Shown one piece after another: positions 1-5,902 of a stretch of DNA of 6,894 bases (the stretch's first letter is position 1; every line of letters begins with the position of its first letter). Below the pieces are notes generated by a model, which did no database searches, was not told the DNA's origin, and was given only the letters and a program-made list of their open reading frames with translations. This DNA is from Flavipsychrobacter stenotrophus (GTDB lineage: Bacteria; Bacteroidota; Bacteroidia; Chitinophagales; Chitinophagaceae), in assembly GCA_947372365.1 (NCBI GenBank), contig CANBTK010000105.1, positions 1-6,894 of the forward strand, given 5' to 3'. Made by a program: the position numbers and the translations under genes.

Positions 1-1122
1 GCTGAAATTGATGGGATGAGGTTCCTTTCCCTTTCTTTGGTTACGCTTTTTCATATACGTGGTTACTTCGTAGAAAAGACAAAACTTGTCTTTGCCGATA
101 AAATAAGCGACTACCATTGGTTCAATACTTTTATGGAAGGTGCCGACCGTAGCGTACCCCTGTTTTTTGCCATAAGCGGCTTCATCTTATGCCTGCCATT
201 TGCCAACCACTACCTTAAAGGCGGCAAGCCAATTGAGCTTAAGAACTATTATGTAAGGAGGGTCACGCGCCTGGAGCCACCCTATTTTATAGTAATGATA
301 ATCATCTTCCTGGCACAGATAGCGCTGCACGTGTACACATTCAAGGCACTGTTCCCTAGTTTGCTGGCTTCGCTTATTTATTCCCACAACCTTATTTTCC
401 ATACCACGCCGTTGGTTACCGTTGTGGCCTGGACCCTTGAGGTGGAAATACAATACTACATCGTAGCTCCGTTTATGTTCAGGATACTGAAACTTTCCGC
501 ACTGGCAAGGCGCAGTATTATTGCCGGCGCTATAATAGGGTTTGTAATACTACAGAACGTGTACCCGCCCACCTTCCTGAGCATATATGCGCATATACAG
601 CACTTTTTGATAGGCATACTTATAGGTGATTTTTATGTTTGCGGCATAGCCAAAGACTTTTTCAAGCAAAAGTGGATGTCGCTGGTTGGGCTGGCGGTTT
701 TCCTGCTTATGTTCTTTATGCCAATGACACATACTTATGGCAGCGAAGATATTGTTGCTAAAATAGCTTTTCCTTTCATGATAGGGCTGTTTTACTACAT
801 CATCCTGAACAACGAAATTGTGAAGGCGGTTTTCAGCTTTAAGTTCATACCTATCATTGGCGGCATGTGCTATACTATTTACCTGCTGCACTATACAGTC
901 ATATCTATGCTGGGCAAGTACACGGTCAATATCAGGTTCACCGACTACTACCTGCCGAACCTGATGTTCCAGTTTGTGATACTGATGCTGGCCATACTGG
1001 CGATATCAGCGGTATTCTACCTGTACATAGAGCGGCCGTTTATGGATAAGAAATGGGTAGATAAGCTGATGGGTAAAAAGCCAAAGGAGGCTGCAGCCCC
1101 GGTAAAAACCGAGGTTAAATAG
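1..1122 (+). CDS. Acyltransferase-3 (OafA/YrhL-type) membrane acyltransferase, 5' end cut
   Basis: Integral membrane enzyme that probably transfers an acyl group, often acetyl, to a sugar of a surface polysaccharide or lipid. The frame is open to base 1 and reads AEIDG before the Met at 16. That matches the usual family start (EIDGLRFLA), so the true start lies upstream and the Met at 16 is internal. Numbering from that Met, family landmarks are: the conserved His of TM1 (H13, in LVTLFHIRG); the RRVTRLEPPY motif (81-90); WTLEVEIQYY (139-148), matching the usual WSLxVExxFY; GGMCYTIYLLHY (282-293); and YIERPF near 337-342. About ten hydrophobic segments are visible, and the protein ends in a charged Lys/Ala/Pro tail. 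No SGNH domain is fused. The gene lies 96 bp before a NeuD-type acetyltransferase and an aminotransferase on the same strand, which points to a glycan cluster. The family is secure; acyl donor and acceptor are unknown. Confidence 0.93.
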   Translation, partial: AEIDGMRFLSLSLVTLFHIRGYFVEKTKLVFADKISDYHWFNTFMEGADRSVPLFFAISGFILCLPFANHYLKGGKPIELKNYYVRRVTRLEPPYFIVMIIIFLAQIALHVYTFKALFPSLLASLIYSHNLIFHTTPLVTVVAWTLEVEIQYYIVAPFMFRILKLSALARRSIIAGAIIGFVILQNVYPPTFLSIYAHIQHFLIGILIGDFYVCGIAKDFFKQKWMSLVGLAVFLLMFFMPMTHTYGSEDIVAKIAFPFMIGLFYYIILNNEIVKAVFSFKFIPIIGGMCYTIYLLHYTVISMLGKYTVNIRFTDYYLPNLMFQFVILMLAILAISAVFYLYIERPFMDKKWVDKLMGKKPKEAAAPVKTEVK

Positions 1123-1218
1123 CCCATGGGCGCAGCCACGGCAGGCTTTCTTAAAATTTGCCTACCTTTCAGTATTGTTTTGTACTAATAGTAAGACTGG
1201 TAATACTCAATTCGCATT

Positions 1219-1824
1219 ATGATTCTTTACGGAGCCAGCGGCCATGGCAAGGTGATAATAGAAATACTGGAAAGTAATAATGAGCCTGGTATCCAGGTGT
1301 GGGACGATGCGGTAAAGCCCCCTATATGGCAATACCCCGTTCAGCGGCCATTGCCTGCCGGGGTGCCAATGCCCGATAAAGTAGTTATAGGCATAGGGGT
1401 GAATGCCACCCGTAAAAAAGTGGCAGAGATGCTGGCCGCAACAGCAGCCTTCGGTACGGCTATACATGCTGATGCCTACCTTTCAAAGCGGGCTACAGTA
1501 GGCGAAGGCACCGTAATAATGGCAGGCGTAAGGGTAAACCCCGATGTAACCATAGGCAAGCACTGCATAGTAAATACCTGTGCCTCAATAGACCACGATT
1601 GTGTGCTGGAAGATTATGTGCACATATCGCCCAATGCTACGCTGAGCGGCGATGTGAGGGTAGGCGAGGGTACTCACATAGGCGTAGGCGCATCGGTAGT
1701 GCAAGGCATAAGGATAGGCAAGTGGGCAACCATAGGCGCAGGCGCAGTAGTAATAGGCGATATACCCGACTATGCAACTGCTGTAGGCTGCCCGGCAAAA
1801 GTGATAAAAATTAAACAACCATAA
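1219..1824 (+). CDS. NeuD/PglD-family sugar acetyltransferase (left-handed beta-helix)
   Basis: Cytoplasmic acetyl-CoA-dependent acetyltransferase, 201 aa. The N-terminal part is a small Rossmann-like domain beginning ILYGASGHGKVI (2-13), the typical NeuD/PglD nucleotide-sugar binding start. From about residue 88 the sequence turns into hexapeptide repeats of a left-handed beta-helix, ending GDIPDYATAVGCPAKVIK (180-197), a standard C-terminus of these enzymes. The IDHDC stretch (124-128) places H126 at the position of the catalytic His of Campylobacter PglD. Family members acetylate UDP-4-amino sugars (PglD) or sialic acids (NeuD). The aminotransferase starting 5 bases downstream favours the 4-amino sugar N-acetyl role, by inference. 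The start at 1219 immediately precedes the conserved motif, leaving no room for a later one. No clear SD is visible. The repeats create many ATAGGC hexamers in the DNA, which is a coding effect and not a separate repeat element. Confidence 0.93.
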   Translation: MILYGASGHGKVIIEILESNNEPGIQVWDDAVKPPIWQYPVQRPLPAGVPMPDKVVIGIGVNATRKKVAEMLAATAAFGTAIHADAYLSKRATVGEGTVIMAGVRVNPDVTIGKHCIVNTCASIDHDCVLEDYVHISPNATLSGDVRVGEGTHIGVGASVVQGIRIGKWATIGAGAVVIGDIPDYATAVGCPAKVIKIKQP

Positions 1825-1829
1825 AGGAA

Positions 1830-2960
1830 ATGAGCAGTAAAATTTGGTTATCGTCGCCACACATGGGTGGTACAGAACAGGGGTTTGTGAATGAGGCATT
1901 TGAAACCAACTGGATAGCGCCGCTGGGCCCTAATGTAAACGGGTTTGAAAACGACCTTTCTTTATTCCTGGGCAACGATACGCACGTAGCGGCATTAAGC
2001 TCAGGCACAGCAGGGCTGCACTTAGGGCTTGTTTTACTGGGCGTAAAGGCCGGCGACGAAGTTATTTGCCAGAGCATGACTTTTTCGGCATCGGCCAACC
2101 CTATCGCTTATGTAGGCGCAAAGCCGGTATTTGTAGATAGCGAAACCGATACCTGGAATATGTCGCCGGAGTTGCTGGAAACTGCAATAAAAGCAAGGAT
2201 AGCCGCAGGCGTTACGCCAAAGGCTATAATTCCGGTGCACCTGTACGGTATGCCTGCTAAAATGCCCGAAATAATGGCAATAGCCAACAGGTATAACATA
2301 CCAGTACTTGAAGACGCGGCAGAGGCGCTTGGTTCGTCAATTGACGGGCGTAAATGCGGTACGTTTGGCGAAATAGGCGTGCTGTCTTTCAACGGCAATA
2401 AAATCATCACCACATCGGGTGGAGGTGCATTGGTGTCGCATAATTCCGATTTAGTTAAGGAAACCCGTTTCCTGAGCACCCAGGCAAGGGACGAAGCGCC
2501 GCACTACCAGCATTCTAAAATAGGCTACAATTACCGCATCAGCAATTTGTGCGCAGGCGTAGGCCGCGGGCAAATGGAAGTGCTGCCGAACCGCATACAA
2601 CAGCGCAGGGACAATTATGAAAGGTACTACAGCCGCTATAATGGTAAAAAGGGTATCCATTTTGTAACAGAGCCAACAGGCTACTTCAGCAATAGGTGGC
2701 TATCTACAATCCTGATAGACCCTGCTGTAGCAGGCTTCAGCCGTGAGGGCCTGCGCCTGGCGATGGACAAGGAAAACATAGAATGCCGCCCATTGTGGAA
2801 GCCAATGCATATGCAGCCCATATTTGAGCAATACGAATTCTTTGGCAATGGCACATCAGAAATGCTGTTTGCCAACGGCCTTTGCCTGCCATCGGGCTCT
2901 AACCTTACCGATGCCGATTTCGACAGGATATTTAAGGTGATGGATGGGTTTGTGAAGTAG
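1830..2960 (+). CDS. DegT/DnrJ/EryC1/StrS PLP-dependent sugar aminotransferase
   Basis: Cytoplasmic PLP enzyme of 376 aa, full length for the family, which transfers an amino group (usually from glutamate) to a keto-sugar nucleotide. Visible landmarks: ALSSGTAGLHLGL (55-67), the cofactor-phosphate loop; the MTFSASANPIAYVGAKPVFVD region (83-103), where family members bind substrate and cofactor; EDAAEALGS (161-169), with D162 expected to contact the pyridine nitrogen; SFNGNKIITT (186-195), with K191 as the Schiff-base lysine; and GYNYRISNL (233-241). The sequence most resembles the PglE/PseC/LegC-like branch that makes 4-amino sugars. It starts 5 bases after the acetyltransferase stop, with AGG just before the ATG, so the two are almost certainly translated from one mRNA and probably act consecutively (amination, then acetylation). 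It is the last gene of the + strand block and is followed by a strong terminator. The exact sugar cannot be told without the upstream dehydratase. Confidence 0.94.
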   Translation: MSSKIWLSSPHMGGTEQGFVNEAFETNWIAPLGPNVNGFENDLSLFLGNDTHVAALSSGTAGLHLGLVLLGVKAGDEVICQSMTFSASANPIAYVGAKPVFVDSETDTWNMSPELLETAIKARIAAGVTPKAIIPVHLYGMPAKMPEIMAIANRYNIPVLEDAAEALGSSIDGRKCGTFGEIGVLSFNGNKIITTSGGGALVSHNSDLVKETRFLSTQARDEAPHYQHSKIGYNYRISNLCAGVGRGQMEVLPNRIQQRRDNYERYYSRYNGKKGIHFVTEPTGYFSNRWLSTILIDPAVAGFSREGLRLAMDKENIECRPLWKPMHMQPIFEQYEFFGNGTSEMLFANGLCLPSGSNLTDADFDRIFKVMDGFVK

Positions 2961-2981
2961 TTTTAGGATTGCATTTAATTG

Positions 2982-3024
2982 AAAATAGCCGTTGCGTTAC
3001 CGGGAAGGATGCAACGGCTATTTT
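2982..3024. terminator. Strong intrinsic terminator, apparently bidirectional
   Basis: A perfect 14-bp stem, AAAATAGCCGTTGC (2982-2995) pairing with GCAACGGCTATTTT (3011-3024), encloses a 15-nt loop. On the + strand the GC-rich part is followed by a T run and then more T-rich sequence. On the - strand the mirror A run provides a T run as well. It sits 21 bp after the aminotransferase stop, between convergent genes, and can stop transcription from both sides. Confidence 0.88.
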
Positions 3025-3106
3025 TCTTGATTTTTGACGCATAGGGTAAATCAATACTGTCATATCGCTGAGCCCATATTGGTAAAGCCATTTTTGGCAT
3101 TTTAAA

Positions 3107-3130
3107 TTGGGTTTCTGCAAGGTTTCCCAA
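3107..3130 (-). terminator. Weak hairpin just downstream of pcm
   Basis: TTGGG (3107-3111) and CCCAA (3126-3130) can form a 5-bp stem with a 14-nt loop. Read on the - strand it lies just after the pcm stop and is followed by TTTAAAA. It could be a weak first terminator for pcm ahead of the strong shared one at 2982-3024. The stem is short, so this is only a possibility. The rest of the 3025-3142 gap holds nothing else I can support. Confidence 0.25.
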
Positions 3131-3142
3131 AGCATTTGCGCG

Positions 3143-3808
3143 TTAATAATTCTTCCCTTGTAGCATAGGCACAAACGAAGCTGCGCCCAACTCCTGAGTA
3201 TTCAGGTTGCCAGCGGCATCCTTGGTTATTTTTAGCATTTTCTGCCCTTTGTCATCGCCTACAGGTATCACAAAAATGCCACCCGGCTTTAGTTGCTCTA
3301 CCAGCTTGGGCGGTATGTAAGGGGCTGCTGCAGTAACTATAATTTTATCGAATGGGCCGTAAGACGGCAGGCCTTCGTAGCCATCGCCATAGAAGCGTTT
3401 TATGTTGAAATATTTTTTGAGGAAAAAGAATTTGCCTACGTGCTCATACAAATCTTTTTGGCGCTCAATGGTAAACAGCGTTATGCCAAGCTCTGCCAGC
3501 ACGCAAGCCTGATAAGCGCTGCCGGTGCCTATCTCCAGTACTTTGTCAAATTTCTTTATCTCCAGCAATTCGGTTTGGTAAGCTACTGTATATGGCTGCG
3601 AAATGGTTTGCCCGGCTAAAATAGGGAATGCCTTGTCTTCGTAAGCATGGTGCTCGAAGGCAGGGTCAAGGAAAAAATGGCGGGGGATATTTTCGATGGC
3701 AGCAAGTACGCGTTCGTCTTTTATTTTCTTTTCACGAAGCAATTGCACCAGTTGCCTTCTCATTCCTTTATGTAAATAGGTATCCTCTTTCGGTTTGCTT
3801 TGCAACAT
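3143..3808 (-). CDS. pcm: Protein-L-isoaspartate O-methyltransferase
   Basis: Cytoplasmic SAM-dependent repair enzyme that methylates abnormal L-isoaspartyl residues in aged proteins; 221 aa. The family-specific segment AGQTISQPYTVAYQTELL (65-82) is present. So are SAM motif I, VLEIGTGSAYQA (90-101), the FDKIIVTAAAPYIP strand and loop (153-166), and the LKPGGIFVIPVG motif (173-184). Motif I has Ala (98) where the consensus GTGSGYQA has Gly, a mild variation. I chose the ATG at 3808 over the Met at residue 16 because EDTYLHKGMRRQLV (8-21) aligns with the usual Bacteroidota N-terminus (DTxxHxGxRRQLV). A TAnnTTTG promoter-like box ends only four bases before this ATG, which would make the mRNA leaderless or nearly so. 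The gene is the last of the - strand set and converges on the glycan cluster. Confidence 0.95.
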   Translation of the reverse strand: MLQSKPKEDTYLHKGMRRQLVQLLREKKIKDERVLAAIENIPRHFFLDPAFEHHAYEDKAFPILAGQTISQPYTVAYQTELLEIKKFDKVLEIGTGSAYQACVLAELGITLFTIERQKDLYEHVGKFFFLKKYFNIKRFYGDGYEGLPSYGPFDKIIVTAAAPYIPPKLVEQLKPGGIFVIPVGDDKGQKMLKITKDAAGNLNTQELGAASFVPMLQGKNY

Positions 3809-3812
3809 CTGC

Positions 3813-3820
3813 CAAAGGTA
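3813..3820 (-). promoter_or_regulatory. Candidate Bacteroidota -7 box before pcm
   Basis: Read on the - strand these bases are TACCTTTG, an exact match to the TAnnTTTG -7 element known from Bacteroidota sigma-ABfr promoters. No TTTG -33 element is visible about 20 bp upstream, so support is partial. If used, transcription would begin at or within a couple of bases of the pcm ATG at 3808. Confidence 0.35.
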
Positions 3821-3826
3821 GTTAAA

Positions 3827-3856
3827 CGGCCGCAGTGAGTGAATAGTTGCAGGCCG
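3827..3856. promoter_or_regulatory. Imperfect hairpin between pcm and the upstream gene
   Basis: CGGCC-GCA (3827-3834) pairs with TGC-a-GGCCG (3848-3856), an 8-bp stem with one bulged A and a 13-nt loop. On the - strand it lies after the stop of the exported jelly-roll protein (3896) and directly before the pcm promoter-like box, followed by TTTAAC. It may be a weak terminator of the upstream gene or an operator for pcm; the sequence does not decide. Confidence 0.3.
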
Positions 3857-3895
3857 GTGTTGTTAAAAATACTTTTTCCTAATGGGGGAATACTA

Positions 3896-4486
3896 CTATT
3901 GCTCAAAGCTTATGTTCTCAGGTTCCCGGCGCAATGAAGTATCGCACTTTACATAATCGGCGGTTATGGAGGAATTGCCCGTTACCTCAATAGAGATATC
4001 GTCAAACCATACCTGCCCTTCGCCATGCAATAGCGCCCCAAACGTCACTTTCGATGCGTTAAACGGCACATCCAGCTCTATGGTATAGGCCTTCCAGTCG
4101 GTAGTGCCTTTTACTGGCCTGTCGTGCATATTATCGAAGGTGAGCGGCTTTTTATCGTCCTCATTGTCCGCCCTCACAAAGAAGCCCGCCCAGCCAGTTA
4201 CTGCCCGGCTTTTCATAAAACCAGTAAAACGTATGCGCTTGCCCAGGTACCGTTGCGATGATACCTTTTGTATAAGGCTGCCATATTCGCCTATGTCATA
4301 GTTTTTTTTGCAGGCCCTTATTACCCCGCATGCCTTACTGCTGTCATGCCCGCCTATTTTCCACAGGCCCATTTCGTACTTATCTTCCGCACTGCCTGAC
4401 TTTTGCCAGCCCTTAGGTATTGCAAATGATAATAAGGATGCCACAGCTACAATAGCTACTATACTGGCGATGGTTTTTGGCTTCAT
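3896..4486 (-). CDS. Small exported protein with a jelly-roll/CBM-like domain, function unknown
   Basis: A 196-aa protein starting MKPKTIASIVAIVAVASLL: two lysines, then a hydrophobic stretch to about residue 22, so a signal peptide or membrane anchor. The mature part begins IPKGWQKSGSAEDKYEMG and continues with LIQKVSSQRYLGKRIRFTGF (71-90), TGWAGFFVRAD (97-107), FDNMHDRPVKGTTDWKAY (117-134) and GQVWFDDISIEV (157-168). From memory, this series recurs in many uncharacterised bacterial proteins, sometimes fused to regulators, and the beta-rich pattern suggests a galactose-binding or carbohydrate-binding jelly-roll fold. Cysteines at 53 and 59 could form a disulfide after export; C181 is near the C-terminus. 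The gene lies 42 bp after the DUF1016 nuclease gene and may share its transcript. An A8 run sits in codons 59-62. The ligand is unknown, and I would not assign a regulator function. Confidence 0.8.
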   Translation of the reverse strand: MKPKTIASIVAIVAVASLLSFAIPKGWQKSGSAEDKYEMGLWKIGGHDSSKACGVIRACKKNYDIGEYGSLIQKVSSQRYLGKRIRFTGFMKSRAVTGWAGFFVRADNEDDKKPLTFDNMHDRPVKGTTDWKAYTIELDVPFNASKVTFGALLHGEGQVWFDDISIEVTGNSSITADYVKCDTSLRREPENISFEQ

Positions 4487-4528
4487 ATTTTGTATATTTT
4501 CGCCCTGTTTCCAGGCGTTGGCGTTACC

Positions 4529-5758
4529 TTACTTGTTTTTGCTTTTCCCCGTGTTGATAGCCGTTATGCCGTGGTTCCTCAGTTTCAATTCTGCCTCTAT
4601 TAATGCCCTCTCTTTATCCAGTTCTGCCTTTAGTTCCTTTTCAGTAGGCAGGTATAGTTTGTAGCGGGCTGAAAATAGCCGCTTGTTGTCTTTTAAAACT
4701 GAGTATTTAATCACCGACTCATTTTGTTCGGAACACAATATCAACCCAATGGTTGGGTTATCGCCCTTCTGCGTATATTTTTCTTCATACATGCGCACAT
4801 ACATATCCATTTGCCCAACATCCTGGTGGGTAAGCTTACCTACTTTAAGGTCAAGCAGCACAAAGCATTTTAGTATGTAGTTATAGAATACAAGGTCAAT
4901 ATAGTAGTGCTCTGTATCGGCATCAATATGTTGCTGGCGGCCTACAAATGCAAACCCTTTGCCCAGTTCCAGCAAAAAATGCTGTATGTTGTCCAGTAGC
5001 GCTTGCTCCAGCTCGCTTTCGTATAGGTGCTTCCCTGGTTTTATTTGCAGGAACTCTAAAACATAGGGGTCTTTAATAAAGTCGGCAATATTGGGCACCA
5101 GTGCATCCACTTTTTCTTTGGCTTCTTTTTTTATTGCCTTTTTGTTCTTGCTGCTTACAATGCGTTCATAATAAAAGCTGTTAATTTGCCTTTCCAGCCC
5201 ACGCACCCCCCAGTTTTGGCTAACCGCTTCCTTCATGTAATAGGCGCGCGCATCAGGGTTTTCAACACGCATTAATAGCTTGTACTGAGACCATGACAAT
5301 TCTCTCCACAGTGTGGAGAGAATCTGAGCTTCGGCCGGTATACCAGAAGCTAAATATTGTACATCATTGCCCGGAAGCTCAGTATTACCAAGGGTTTCAG
5401 GCTTTTCGGATTCTCTCCACACTGTGGAGAGAATTGGGAATGTGCTATAAAATTGGCGCATATTCCAAAGGCTTTGCACACTAAAGCCACCATTAAATTC
5501 TTTGTTCAGCCTATCCGATAAATCCTGCAATACGGCCTTTCCATACTCCGCCTTAAGCTTACCCTGCTGCTCCTCCTCAATAATAAGCCTGCCAACATGC
5601 CAGTAAGCCACTACCATGTGGCTATTGACCGCTTTATATGCAGCGGCCTGCGCCTGGTTCAGTACCGCTTTTATAGATGTGAACAAAGCCCTTTGTTTAG
5701 CAGCTGCCCTGGGCTTGCTTTTTACTGCCGGTAGTGTTTCTTTTTTTGCTGTTGCCAT
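4529..5758 (-). CDS. DUF1016/YhcG-family PD-(D/E)XK nuclease
   Basis: A 409-aa cytoplasmic protein with the two-part DUF1016 layout. The N-terminal helical domain runs to about residue 200 and includes MVVAYWHVGRLIIEEEQQG (48-66), SLWNMRQFYSTFP (96-108), LSWSQYKLLMRVENPDARAYY (154-174) and NWGVRGLERQINSFYYERI (182-200). The C-terminal PD-(D/E)XK domain follows: E249/E251 in the helix before the core, YIDLVFYN (286-293) with D288, then LLDLKVG (301-307) with the D303-x-K305 pair, and HQDVGQMDMY (311-320) with Q316. The catalytic set looks complete, so it is probably an active DNA nuclease; its biological role is not established and no restriction-modification partner is nearby. The linker contains two in-frame copies of ILST(V/L)WRE (109-116 and 146-153) made by palindromic DNA repeats. 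Without one 37-residue unit the length would be 372 aa, near the usual size. No clear SD precedes the ATG. Confidence 0.92.
   Translation of the reverse strand: MATAKKETLPAVKSKPRAAAKQRALFTSIKAVLNQAQAAAYKAVNSHMVVAYWHVGRLIIEEEQQGKLKAEYGKAVLQDLSDRLNKEFNGGFSVQSLWNMRQFYSTFPILSTVWRESEKPETLGNTELPGNDVQYLASGIPAEAQILSTLWRELSWSQYKLLMRVENPDARAYYMKEAVSQNWGVRGLERQINSFYYERIVSSKNKKAIKKEAKEKVDALVPNIADFIKDPYVLEFLQIKPGKHLYESELEQALLDNIQHFLLELGKGFAFVGRQQHIDADTEHYYIDLVFYNYILKCFVLLDLKVGKLTHQDVGQMDMYVRMYEEKYTQKGDNPTIGLILCSEQNESVIKYSVLKDNKRLFSARYKLYLPTEKELKAELDKERALIEAELKLRNHGITAINTGKSKNK
5297..5324. repeat. Palindromic repeat, copy A (inside the DUF1016 gene)
   Basis: The core 5299-5323 is a perfect palindrome: half-site ATTCTCTCCACA (5299-5310), central G (5311), then the exact reverse complement (5312-5323). 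The 28 bases 5297-5324 are also the exact reverse complement of 5409-5436. Read on the - strand in the gene's frame it encodes ILSTLWRE, directly before the conserved LSWSQY segment. Confidence 0.95.
5324..5382. repeat. Inner inverted repeat between the palindromes
   Basis: CTGAGCTTC (5324-5332) is the reverse complement of GAAGCTCAG (5374-5382), a 9-bp arm with 41 bases between. The left arm begins at the last base of copy A, so the inverted symmetry continues inward from that side, but the right arm is offset from copy B. It may be a remnant of a larger symmetric unit, or chance. Confidence 0.5.
5409..5436. repeat. Palindromic repeat, copy B (inside the DUF1016 gene)
   Basis: The core 5410-5434 is the same 25-bp palindrome with half-site ATTCTCTCCACA, but with central C (5422) instead of G. 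It is therefore the exact reverse complement of copy A, over 28 bases when the flanks are included. Read on the - strand it encodes ILSTVWRE, following the conserved MRQFYSTFP segment. The offset from copy A is 111 bases, a whole number of codons. Confidence 0.95.
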
Positions 5759-5796
5759 TTTAAACTGCGCTAAAAACCAGTTTCTAATAAATTATT

Positions 5797-5821
5797 CAGC
5801 ATAGCGCATGGCTATTAGCTG
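5797..5821. promoter_or_regulatory. Hairpin/dyad upstream of the DUF1016 gene
   Basis: CAGCATAGC (5797-5805) pairs with GCTAT-ta-GCTG (5811-5821), a 9-bp stem with a 2-base bulge and a 5-nt loop. It lies about 40 bp before the nuclease ATG on the - strand. No T run follows on either strand, so it is not an obvious terminator. It could be an operator or a 5' UTR structure. No recognisable promoter box was found nearby. Confidence 0.3.
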
Positions 5822-5845
5822 GAGTGCCAATTTACGAAATAAAGG

Positions 5846-5864
5846 GCAGCTAGTATTTGGCTGC
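5846..5864 (-). terminator. Possible weak terminator after the rsmE-DUF4159 pair
   Basis: On the - strand GCAGC and GCTGC (5-bp stem, 9-nt loop) are followed by CCTTTATTT. It lies about 40 bp after the DUF4159 stop and before the DUF1016 gene, so it could end the rsmE-DUF4159 transcript. The stem is short and the T tract interrupted. The rest of the 144-bp gap 5759-5902 shows only the dyad near 5797-5821. Confidence 0.3.
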
Positions 5865-5902
5865 ATTCAGGGAATTGAGGGGATGCCCGCATAAACCGGG
5901 TT

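Noticed and set aside
1122..1131. Perfect palindrome GCCCATGGGC at the acyltransferase stop codon, followed by small GC-rich inverted pairs up to 1147
   Set aside because: Too short and without a good T run to call a terminator; it may be chance in a 96-bp gap.
1157..1190. TTTG (1157-1160) and TATTGTTTTG (1173-1182) as a possible promoter for the acetyltransferase
   Set aside because: The spacing and the -7 box do not fit TTTG-N19-21-TAnnTTTG.
1540..1765. Repeated ATAGGC/GTAGGC hexamers
   Set aside because: They encode the I-G/V-G positions of the left-handed beta-helix repeats, so they are explained by the protein and not a DNA repeat element.
1585..1899. 104-aa open frame on the - strand opposite the acetyltransferase
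   Set aside because: Rich in Tyr, Ala and Cys as the mirror of GGC and ATA codons in the hexapeptide repeats; no start signal or motif.
2932..3174. 80-aa open frame on the - strand between pcm and the aminotransferase
   Set aside because: It overlaps the 3' ends of both flanking genes, runs through the strong terminator hairpin and shows no family motif.
4501..4517. Small bulged hairpin in the gap between the DUF1016 gene and the exported-protein gene
   Set aside because: No T run on the - strand and the stem is bulged, so it is not a convincing terminator or attenuator.
4308..4664. 118-aa hydrophobic open frame on the + strand
   Set aside because: It is antisense to the exported protein and the DUF1016 nuclease 3' end; its hydrophobicity comes from the complement of their codons.
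3896..5758. A new defence system built from the DUF1016 nuclease and the exported protein
   Set aside because: The partner carries a signal peptide, no methylase, helicase or toxin-antitoxin pair is nearby, and neighbours are housekeeping genes; nothing supports a joint function.
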